Source: Irineochytrium annulatum (taxonomy: Eukaryota; Chytridiomycota; Chytridiomycetes; Chytridiales; Chytridiaceae). From it: a stretch of 42,544 nucleotides of DNA. The stretch spans positions 1 through 42,544 of the forward strand of contig JADGJL010000105.1 of the NCBI GenBank assembly GCA_027600665.1. The letters run 5' to 3'. How positions within the stretch are numbered: the first letter of the stretch is position 1; every line of letters starts with the position of its first letter. Position numbers and translations under genes: made by a program. Under the pieces are notes generated by a model that saw only the letters and a list, made by a program, of their open reading frames with translations, ran no database searches and had not been told where the DNA came from. Below, one piece after another: positions 13,845 to 23,135 of this stretch.

Positions 13845-14996
13845 CAAAGCGGTGTTTGATAAGTTCCGACCGTGTTACGGAGTGTAGAGGGCCGGAGGGC
13901 AACTTGATAAGGACGGCGAGTGGCGTATAAGGTCCGGAGGTCGGAGAAGCTCAGAGGGTGGTCGACGGCGTTTCCGTCGGGGGTCGGAGAGCCCTGGGGC
14001 TTGCGCAGCTCGAAGCCCGGGGCCGATATACCAGAAACTGGCGAAGAGGCACTCCTCGACCGCCGGGCAAGTGAGGACGGCAAGTCCGAGGGTCGGGCAG
14101 CCAGGAGGTGGCGAGGTCGAGGTGGTCTTCCGCTTGCAGCGACGCTCTCGCTTGTGCAAGTGACGGGCTGCTCTCGTTGCTTTTTCAGCTTGCTGGTGTG
14201 GATGTCAGGTCGATGCAGGCCGCCGACCCGTGGTAACGGAACTCGTTCGCGTTCCGCATGGGCGGGCGCAAGTTGTGAATCATACCGAAATGCACACCGC
14301 CAGTTCTTAATCTTCAACATTCCTTGCATTTTTTAAGCTATCTCTATTTTCACTCGCTTCTAAGTATATAATAATTAATAATATTAGATATTTAGGCTCA
14401 AACGACAATATCAGGCTGGTTGGGTGCATTGTGACTCGCAGTCGTCCCTCGGTCGCCGCCGCCATCTCAGCTTTGGGCATCCCATCATCTGCCCTGCTCG
14501 ACCCCGAACAGAAGTCGACGGCCAGTCCCGACCCTGAGTTGATAGCTCATTGTTACCCCTCGCTGGGGCGGGGCCCTTTGGGTAAATCCGGCATGTAATT
14601 CACATCGGCCCGCGTGGCGACAATTCCAGCGAGCAGCCAACAGCAACAGCGCAAGCGAGAGCCCATGAGGGAATGTGTTGTGAGCTGACGATCTAATGAA
14701 AGTGATCATCACCGCCACGCCCGCTGCCCACTGTTGAACCCCCCAATTCCCGACCTCGATTCAACGCCGTTCACCACCCGCCTTCGCGACCGCAGGCTGT
14801 CGAGGACGGGCAGTTCCCGGTATCAGCACCTTCCTGCCAGCTGCCATCGTGTGTGGTCAGCAAAGACTCCGACAGAATCCGCAGCAGCCAAGCTCTGACC
14901 ACGAGTCAAAAAGTTTCCCCAACCTCCACCTTTCGTTGGTACCAACCGCTCCCTCCGAATCCGTCACCGCCATCATCCACGACGCCCCGGCATCCA
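13845..14996. other. Divergent intergenic region with AT-rich core
   Basis: This separates the PQ-loop gene (-) from the Tudor-like gene (+) and should hold both promoters. A short AT-rich island lies at about 14361-14396. Several GC-rich open frames up to about 160 codons (for example 13920-14336 +) overlap each other on both strands and look like composition effects. No gene is called. Confidence 0.45.
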
Positions 14997-17631
14997 ATGA
15001 CGACGAGGGCCGATCCCCGACAGGTGGCCGCCTCGCATCTGCCGTGGTCCGCGGATCGCGACCACCACCAGCGACCTCTCGCCACCATCCCCTTCTCCCT
15101 CCAGCACTCCGCGAACCCCACACCAACCCCAGCATCGACATCATCAACAAACGCCTGCGCGCCGTCGTGGCAGTGGTTCCATAAGCTTAAGTTCGGATCC
15201 CCAATCGAGGTACGTGGGAGGAGGAAGGCAGGGTTGGCGGATAGGCCGGGCGGGGGACGGTACCCGGACCCTGATGCTGCGCGGATGCAGGCGGAGCGAC
15301 GGGCGGCTGCGCGGAGGCTATCGAGGCCGAACAGGAGATCCAAATGGGAGACACGGAGGACGGGACGGTACCGGAGGCCCCGTCCCGCCGTGTTCTGCCC
15401 TCCGCCGCGAGCCCTCCGCCGCGACGATTTGGTTGACCACCCCGATTGCTTCCCCGATCTGATCCAGTACCCTCACAGGTCTTCGACGCGACCGTCGAGC
15501 GATGGATGCCCGCGCGGGCCATGCGTTACCACCGCTCTCGGTCTGGCCGCCTTGAACTCGAGGCGCACATCATCAACCTCCGCAACCACGACGTCCGAGT
15601 CCACCTCCCCGCCCCTCAGGAACCCTACGCCCACCTTGTTCCCAGCCTCCCTGTTCGGAGGCGGGATCTCGTGAAGGACACGCGCGTGACGAGGCTTTGG
15701 AACGAGGCGGAGGACATCGAGCGGCAGGGCCCGCGCAGTGTCGTTGTGGAGGACCCTGGCGAGCTGTGGGACGTGCGGGCGCCGCCGCTACTGTATGGCC
15801 TGACGAGGCTGGAGAGGGAGGTTGCTGTGAAGGGAGACCCAGTGTTGGTGTACCAGGGACGGGTGGACTTACCGCAGCGCGTAATGCCGTTCACGCCCGA
15901 AGCGCTCGGGCAGGCGCAGGCGGAGGATGAGAAAGGCGGAGGGTCGTTGGGCTTGGATCAGTCGTTGATGGAGCTGTTGGCCTTCCCTGAGAACCTTTCA
16001 ATGGATTTTCTTCAGACACCAGGTAAGAACGATTTGGGGTTGGGAATGAGATGACGTCTCATGGACGCTTGACTTTGGCGGATTTCGTTGGGATAACTGA
16101 CATTACCTTAACAGATGTAACGATGGCCGACGCTGCCCTTCCAGACTGGAGTTTTGCGTACACGGAGCCCGCAAAGCTCCCGGAGGGAGCCACATTCTCT
16201 GGTCTTTCACGCAAGGCCTCGGAGGAGGACGTAAAACCTGAGATTCAGCCCTTCGACGCAATCTCTTACAGCATCAACCCCAACAACCTCGATAACCATG
16301 CCGCCACCGCAGCCTCCGCCGCACAAGCTCCCATCAGCTCCCCGAACTCGCTCCCAACACCCCGCTCCGAGCGCGAGCCTTCCGGACACCGCGACCTTTC
16401 CCCACCCTCCGTCGGCGCGCACTTCTCCAGCCCCGAAAGCCCCACCCACGCTGCCATGCTCTCCGCATCCCCGTCCCCAAAGTACTCGAAGGTGGGATCA
16501 CACGACCCGTCCTGTGCGGAGACAGAGTCGCACGACGCCGACATGGAGGACTGCGATGGCACACCACCGTCGGGACCAGTGTCTGCGGCGGCGGCGTCGT
16601 CGTCCCACGTCCCGCCAGTTCGCGAGAACTCGTCTGACTTCGTGCTAGCTAGGACCGAGTTTAAACAGAACCAAAGCGAGCCGCCGCCGGATGTTCACGA
16701 TGACGATATGGAAGCGGAGGAGGAGAAGGAGGCCACGCCGGAGCGCCCCGCGGGGCACCGGAATCCGCCACGGACGGCCCGCTCGAACAAGCGGATTGTC
16801 ATGTCGGACACCGACGGCTCGAATTCAGAGCTTGACGATGAAGACCTTGAGACGAGGCGTGAGCGTCTCCTCAACAAGGTCGGACGGACCGCCACGACCG
16901 TCGCCGGGCGCGGCGGGAGGAGCGGTGCGGCGAGGGGCATGTCCGGACGCAGGCGTGGCGGACGTGGGGGCTTCACGACGTACAAGACTCGCAAGAGCGC
17001 TGCGATGCGCGGCGGTGGACGGGGTGGCGGCACGAGTAGGAGGTCTACCATTCAGGTCGAGGAGCCGGCGGACGGGGACACGGAGCCGGAGGATGAGGAC
17101 TCGCTCGAGGAGCAGGAGGACGAGCACGATGTTGCGGTTGCGCAGCTGTCGGTGTCGCCCCCACCTTCGACCGCGGAGGGCGATGCGGCGGCCACGACGG
17201 TGGCGATTGCGGTGCCAGTGTGGGCCGGCGCGCCTAAGAACAAGGAGTGGGTCTTTCACCTGAAGTACGCGGACCGGGTGGAGGTGTACAGTCTGAAGGA
17301 TCGGATGTGGTACAAGTCCCGGGCCCTGTACTACCTTATCGGGGAGGGGATGGTGAAGCTGAAGGTGCATTACAACGGGTACAGGAAATCGTACGATGAT
17401 TGGGTCGAGCTGTGGAACGCAGATGGGATCCGGAGGCTCAGGAAGGTCGGGGAAGGGGGCGTGCCGGGCGATGAGAGGGGATGGAGGTTTGCGCCCTGCG
17501 GGAGTGAGGGGAGTCTGAAGCAGGACGACGAGAAGTTTGATATTTGGGCGGAGGCGAGGCCGTGGGGTTTGACGCACGCCATGAAGGCTACGGCGCGGAG
17601 GGGGGAGGTTGTATGCAAGATGGCGAGGTGA
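14997..17631 (+). CDS. Tudor/chromo-barrel-like protein with RGG-type central region
   Basis: Three exons (14997-15209, 15479-16022, 16115-17631) join in phase to 757 residues. Removing the first intron gives KFGSPIEVFDATVERWMPAR, which reads as the start of a Tudor-like barrel at about residues 63-120. The C-terminus has a second barrel, about 625-690: DRVEVYSLKDRMWYKSRAL followed by VKLKVHYNGYRKSYDDWVEL, the pattern of Tudor-knot/chromo-barrel domains that read methylated histones or bind RNA. Between them are Ser/Pro-rich and acidic disordered segments and an Arg/Gly cluster (AGRGGRSGAARG, GRRRGGRGG) typical of nucleic-acid binding. A nuclear chromatin or RNA role is inferred; I recognise no specific orthologue. 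The start is the first ATG in the frame that leads into the first barrel. Confidence 0.75.
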
Positions 17632-18168
17632 TGGGATAAATCATGTCATAATGGATGGATCGGTTTGATTATTTATAGTGCGCGGTGTTGTGTATGTTCA
17701 TTTCGTTACTGAAGGAGGGTGCATTCAGTTGAAGTTGTTGTTTGTCTACATTTGCACTTTAAAAGTTCTCTTCCTTGCAATCTTTACCTTCATGGGGTCC
17801 TCTGTGGCTCGCAATGAATTTACGTGCTGTCTTATTTCCACCAGATATGGGGTGTTTGCTTTCGTCAAGGGAGGGGTTCCTACTACCGTCCTCTTCCTAC
17901 ACGCAAACAGTAGCTTACGCTTCCCACGTCACTTCCACACACGCGACTGTCTATTTGTCTCCCATACACACGCATGCTGCTGTACAACACCACTTATTTC
18001 GGCCCCTTGTTCTCCTTGTGTAATAATTCCGGTGGAAGTGCCTCATGTCGTGTAAAAGCACAACTCCTTTAATAACTTACTGTGGATGCGTATTCAAATT
18101 CTTAAGGTGTGCGGAATAATGCCACATTGTTTAAGGCGATCATGTACGTTTCCACTTCAATTTTTCCA
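17632..18168. other. Convergent 3' intergenic region
   Basis: This lies between the ends of the Tudor-like gene (+) and the PLP decarboxylase (-). A 125-codon plus-strand frame (17678-18055) has no recognisable features and lies where two 3' UTRs are expected. No gene is called. Confidence 0.45.
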
Positions 18169-19918
18169 TCATCCAGCTAGGACAGATGTCAATACGGCCT
18201 TCACTATATCAAGGTCGGGGTCATCCTTGTCCCCATCCTTCCACAGCGCCGTCCCTGTCCTCCAGTTGCTGACAGCCAGCCTTGTCGCCTTCCTACCCCT
18301 CCACGCCGTCGGCGTCACATACATCTTCCCCGTGTCATTGATCCGTGCAACCATTCGCGCGTTCCCATCGACCGGATTCCGCAGCTCCTCTGGTGCATCG
18401 GCCGATGGCGCGAACAAGATAATGTTCAACAACTCGCCGTATCCTACATCGCCATCCCGCGGGCAATAATTCAGCACATCCACCTCCTTCCTCGCATGCA
18501 ACCAGTCCGCCAGCCGTCGCGTGAACACCAGGTTCCGTTCGACCATTTCGTGGAAGCCTTGCCTCCCCAGCGACACGAGATTAGCGTACAGCGGCAACGC
18601 GCGAAATCGGCGGGAGTTCTCGATGCCGACCGTGAGCGGGGACGGGATGGACGACGATACGGGGTTGGCGGAGGCGAGGTACGCGGGAGCGGAGCCCGGG
18701 CCGAGATCAAAGGTCGGGGAAGCGACGGATTGAAGGAGTGGGAGAGAGCGGCAGAAGAAGATGCCGCAGTCGTAAGGGACGTTGAGCCACTTGTGGGCGT
18801 CGGAGGTGATGCTGTCCTGTAAAGCCAAAAGAGATGAGGGGATGTCTAGTTAAGGGTAAACGCAGAAAGAACTGCGAAGGAAGAAACGACGGGAAATGAC
18901 ATCGCGAGAAAGAGAAAGTGAAGCAAAATCACACCGCCATAGCAAGGCCCTTGGCGACGGTCGAAAACGGCGCAAAAGCTCCAAACGCAGCGTCGACGTG
19001 CATCCAGCCGTCGTACTTGTCGCATAGGTCCCGAATCGGCTGCAGGTTCTTCGTAAAGAAACCTGTGTTGACTTCGCCGTAGCTCACGACCAGGATCACG
19101 CCCACGCCGTCAGCCTGTGCAGTCTTTAAACGCTCCTCCAATGCCGTAAGGTCAAAATCCGGGAGGTGACCGTCCTGTCCGTCAGACGTCGCCATATTGA
19201 CGCAATGCTTGCGGCCGATACCGACAAGGGAGGCGGCTTTGCCAACACTCGCATGCGCGTTCGCGTGGAGCACCGAGATTTTACAATCGGTCAGGCCCTA
19301 ATGCGTCCGTTTTCATCAGTCATCGACAGGTACCAGAGCAACGCACCTCCTCGCATGCCCTGAACTCCACGCCCTTCACCTTGCTCATCACATAGTCGCG
19401 ACCGCAAGCCAACCCGAGAACGTTGGACGCGGTCGCGCCTGTCGTCAGCGTTCGTCCCGGAAAGCTGGATGACTCGAGCCCCAGAAGGTCAAGGACCATC
19501 CCAAGAGCGACGTGCTCTACAGTTGTCGAGATCGAATCGTCGGGCAAGTGAACCTGCACGTTGTTGTCGTGGGACGTCACGAGCCTGCGAAAGAGTTCAG
19601 ACCCAATTTGCGGAAATAATGGCAAGCTCACATATCCCCCAAATGAGCGGCCGGGGCCACACCACCGGTCACGAAACCAAAGTACCGTGGTCCTGCCTGA
19701 CCGGGTGACATGGCGGGCGCCATTCCACTGAGAAGATGATCCACCGTCTGCTGCAGACCCCACCCGACGTCGGGCAGCCTCTTCGGAATAAGGGTATCAG
19801 CGGCCCGGAGGCTCGACATATCCGCCCGAGTTGGGAAGCTAGACATGTTGGACTCCCTTTGAAGGACGTAGTCCATTACACGGCGCATCTGATGCTCGAT
19901 GTCGCTGGGGTCCGTCAT
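18169..19918 (-). CDS. Group II pyridoxal-5'-phosphate-dependent decarboxylase
   Basis: Four exons (19918-19632, 19584-19347, 19297-18935, 18816-18169) give 511 residues, normal for this family of amino-acid decarboxylases (aromatic amino acid, glutamate and related substrates). Landmarks in order: NNVQVHLPDDSI, the phosphate-binding TTGATASNVLG, the cofactor-stacking HASVGKAASLVGIGR, HVDAAFGAFA (Asp to the pyridine nitrogen) and SDAHKWLNVPYDCG, whose Lys305 should form the internal aldimine. All catalytic positions I can check are present. The first junction restores GDMLVTSHDNN, a good fit to the family. The substrate cannot be told from sequence by eye. It shares a 153-bp divergent promoter region with TMEM18. 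Confidence 0.9.
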
Positions 19919-19958
19919 CGTTGCGAAAAAGGATCGACCCGGGGCAGAGATGGAACGA

Positions 19959-19965
19959 TATAAAG
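19959..19965 (+). promoter_or_regulatory. TATA-like element upstream of TMEM18
   Basis: TATAAAG lies about 107 bp upstream of the TMEM18 ATG, within the short divergent gap shared with the decarboxylase gene. The placement is reasonable for a TATA box but is based on the motif alone. Confidence 0.35.
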
Positions 19966-20071
19966 AATAGAGGACTGTTATTGTCAGCCTCTAACAGAGA
20001 GTCCTCTCCAATGCCACACCGCCAATGCCAACTCCCCGCTGTTCGTCAAAATCGGAAATCCACCACTCGCG

Positions 20072-20881
20072 ATGGCATCCTTCCTGAATGAGTTCCTCCT
20101 CCCGTTCAATGACGTCCTCTCGAGCTTCTTCCGCGGCGATATTGTAGGCGCCTTCTTCCCACGGCCCATCAGAGATGCCGTGCTCGGAATTTGGGATCTT
20201 TATCAGGGCTACCAATCGCGAAGCCACAGCGACAGCGACGACGGAGATGCGGGGCCGTCGTCGCGCGGTCGTGATGGCGCGGACAGGCACCGATTCAACT
20301 TCGGGGACCTGCTGAGCATGCGACGGGCAGTGGATGAGTTCATGACGGACTCGAGTCAGTTTTACAACGCTGTAAGTTTTTGTTTCATTTGTAGCCGTGG
20401 CTGAACGCTCTTAGGTTGAGTGGGATGACCCTTTCATTATCCTGCTGATTACGTTCCACGTTTGCTCGCTCGGCCTCGTCATGGCGTTCCGGAAGAGCCC
20501 CACGGGCTTGTTCGGCCTGATGTCCGCGCTAGGTTCGTTATCTTGTCGTTGGAACTTTTGCTGACCAGGCGACCCAGGGTTCCTCGTGTTGGCGTCGGAG
20601 AGTATCAACACTTGGGCGAATGAGAATTTTAACCGGTTCACGAACACGAACTACTTCGACCAGCATGGTGTGTTTATGGCGACCATGCTAGCGGGCCCGA
20701 TATGCTTGAATCTGGTTTTAGTAATGGTACGTGTTCGTAATACATTGCAAGAAGTGCTAAGATATGTAAACAGTTTTTCATCCTCCGGCGAGTTGTGTCG
20801 CTGCTTGTGGAGGCGAAATCGAAGCAAATTAAACAGGAGATGGGCGCGAAAAAGCGGGCCGCCGGAAAGAAAACAAAGTAG
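20072..20881 (+). CDS. TMEM18: Transmembrane protein 18 (TMEM18)
   Basis: Four exons (20072-20371, 20415-20532, 20578-20726, 20774-20881) give 224 residues. TMEM18 is a small inner-nuclear-membrane protein with three membrane helices and a basic C-terminus reported to bind DNA. The core matches: DPFIILLITFHVCSLGLVMA, LVLASESINTWANENF, the NYFDQHGVFMAT segment (human KYQYFDSRGMFIS) and NLVLVMFFILRRVVSLLVEA. The tail ends with Lys-rich KKRAAGKKTK, fitting a nuclear signal. About 80-90 N-terminal residues, including an amphipathic start and a Ser/Asp-rich stretch, are extra compared with human TMEM18 (140 residues). Confidence 0.9.
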
Positions 20882-21034
20882 TCACGTGTTGTCGGGCGCT
20901 AATTGTTGTTGTTATTTTGGGGGCTCCAACCTTGGCTTTGTTTGCCTTGTTGATGTTAAAAAGGAGTTGCGATGAAGGAAGGTCTAACCAGCATGTGTAT
21001 AAAGGTACAGAAACGAAAAATAAATACGAATGCT

Positions 21035-22034
21035 TTACGAGCGCGTTACGCCAACCTCACTCCTCCGCCTTAACCCTCCGCCACTTGGTCCAATACCACC
21101 CTCCTTCTTCTGTCTTAACTCCTCAATAGCCCCAGCAAAGCCCGGATCCTCTGCCATGAGAGGCGTCGTCACCACTGTGCCATCCTCTTCCTCTTGTTCA
21201 AGCCCCTCATGTGGCATCTCCCTAGACGCTCCACCCTGCCCGTAGGACCGATCAGCATACACAGTATCCGTCGGCGGTATTGTGATGTTCGACGTCTTCG
21301 ACTTTGGCAGCGCCTCCTCCCTCGTCGCCCGCTTGTCTTCTTTGAACGCCAGGACCGTGATGACCAGCACGGTCGGGATTGTCGCCAAGACGATGAATGA
21401 CGACAACGCCAAAACGGCGATGCCCCAGCTCCAGGTGTAGGTCGTCACCGTGGTCGTGTCCGTTGCTGACGAAGCGCTTAATCGAGCGAGGTTGTCCAGA
21501 TTCCGCTTTATCACCACCAGCAGACCGATGGACGCCGAGTTGACGCACACCGTCGTCACCATGAGCCCGAAGGTGGCAACCAGGAGGCCCGTTGCTGTTT
21601 TACGGATTGAAAGCCCCATTGTTATCGCAGCGACAAAACTGGCGGCACCGCCTACGATAAGAAGAACTCTTGAGGCCTACATCACAATCAGCTTTCGACA
21701 TCTTGAGATAACCAACCTGCCATCGAGTGCATAACCGTTCCTGATCGCTGCTAAAGTCGCTGTATGTCTGCTGCAAATCGGGCGGGACGCCATCGGGCGT
21801 CACGACGGATGCGCAAGGCAGAGTAAGATGTGTGCAGACGCCTTTATTGCATTGCAGGTAGAGGCCAATCGCCATCATCGGGTTCCCGCCTGGCAAGGTA
21901 GTTTCGGTGGCATTAGCGGGCACGAGGGTGGAGTAGAAAAGCCTCGGGGCGGATTGAGAAAGGGCCGAAAGGGCGACCCCGATCACGATGAGGGCGACGA
22001 CGCTCCAGGAGAGGAGCCGGACGTTGAACCGCAT
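21035..22034 (-). CDS. Four-helix membrane protein, claudin/Sur7-PalI-like
   Basis: Two exons, 22034-21717 and 21676-21035, with a 40-nt intron, give 319 residues. The first helix is a signal anchor (SVVALIVIGVALSALS). The large first loop carries an N-glycosylation sequon (NAT) and four cysteines, including GLYLQCNKGVC, recalling the GLWxxC..C signature of the claudin/PMP22/Sur7-PalI superfamily. Three further helices follow (VLLIVGGAASFVAAITMGL, GLLVATFGLMVTTVCV, IAVLALSSFIVLATIPTVLVITVLA). The C-terminal tail of about 90 residues is charged and disordered. Fungal members sit in plasma-membrane domains or sense ambient pH; which applies here is unknown. It lies 163 bp downstream of the FKBP gene on the same strand. 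Confidence 0.75.
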
Positions 22035-22196
22035 TCAAGAACCAGTGCAGAGCACGGCTGGCGGCTTGAAACGAAACGGTCAACAACTAAGACGGAGAGG
22101 CCATTTTGTGAATTTTAGGCATATAATTCGAAGTAATTTAGCCACAAAGCACTAATTACACCAACAAAAGAACGACAAGACAACTGAGATTGGCGA

Positions 22197-23030
22197 CTAG
22201 TTGATCTTAAGGAGCTCAACGTCAAAGGTGAGGTCAGCCCTTGGCGGGATCTAAAGATAGATATACGTCAACTCGGGGGGGTTCCAGATCAACACATCTA
22301 CTTACGACGGGAGGGTGGCCGCCTTCACCGTACTAATTAAATAAATAAAAAGCAAATATCATTAAACAGCTCGACCATCAGAATAATATTCAAATGCAAT
22401 ACTTACGGCGTAATCGTAGGTTATAAGCAGCTTTGCCTTCTCACCCAGGGACATCTGAGGAACACCCTCATCCCAACCTAGATATAGACGGCGAAATTAA
22501 ATAGGTAGCAATTGCATCCTACATACCCTGGATGACACGGCCGACGCCGATTTGGGTTACAAAAGGCTTCCCACGGTCAACGCTGGAGTCGAACTTGCTT
22601 CCGTTGGAAGTCAACTGCAACATTTGAGGTTGTTAATTCAAATCGCCAAATCGCCAAAACAGCGCGGCCAGGAATAAAACTTACAGTTCCGGTGTCTTCG
22701 GAGGCAGGTGAAAGAGCAAGGGCAGGTTAGTGACGAAGGTCACGGTCCGATAAATCGTGATCGACAAAAGATGGAAACGCGACGATCGAGAAAAGAAACT
22801 TACAGTGCATCGTTACCGTATCGCCCTATTAGCCAAAAAAAAAAAACACGCTATCAGCAAGATCGCACAAACGAAGGCATCAAGTCGCGTATCTGCCATC
22901 TCACCTTCTTGGGGAAGGTCTTTCCATCGCCGGCGCTAACAAGAACCTTTTGCACACCCTTTGCGACCGAGCTCGATGAGAACGCACGACACAGCGGACG
23001 CCGGAAAGCATTCAAAGCACCACCGACCAT
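22197..23030 (-). CDS. FKBP-type peptidyl-prolyl isomerase with N-terminal presequence
   Basis: Seven exons give 132 residues: 23030-22905, 22825-22804, 22695-22685, 22614-22527, 22477-22407, 22332-22306 and 22250-22197. The third exon is only 11 nt, the second 22 and the sixth 27; all joins keep frame and rebuild a complete FKBP12 domain: GVQKVLVSAGDGKTFPKKGD, HYTGTL, FDSSVDRGKPF, VGRVIQGWDEG, YDYAYGEGGHPPVIPP and FDVELLKIN. The active-site Tyr, Phe, Asp, Val, Ile and Trp positions that bind substrate or FK506 are present. Ahead of the domain, about 24 residues rich in Arg and Ser (MVGGALNAFRRPLCRAFSSS) look like a mitochondrial targeting sequence, with a plausible cleavage after RAF. It shares a 105-bp divergent promoter with the FRMD8-like gene. 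Confidence 0.92.
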
Positions 23031-23135
23031 GATTGCAAATTGATCTTTCCAAGTTCGCGATTTTTGGTTGAAGTTCTCCGGGAATTTGACATACAGGGAA
23101 CCTCTTTCATCGACCAGACCTCATAGACAGCAGCC

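Noticed and set aside
13920..14336. Plus-strand GC-rich frame of 138 codons
   Set aside because: It overlaps equally long minus-strand frames, is Arg/Gly biased and has no domain; typical of GC-rich noncoding DNA.
17678..18055. Plus-strand frame of 125 codons between convergent genes
   Set aside because: Hydrophobic and Cys-rich by composition, located where two 3' UTRs are expected, with no family resemblance.
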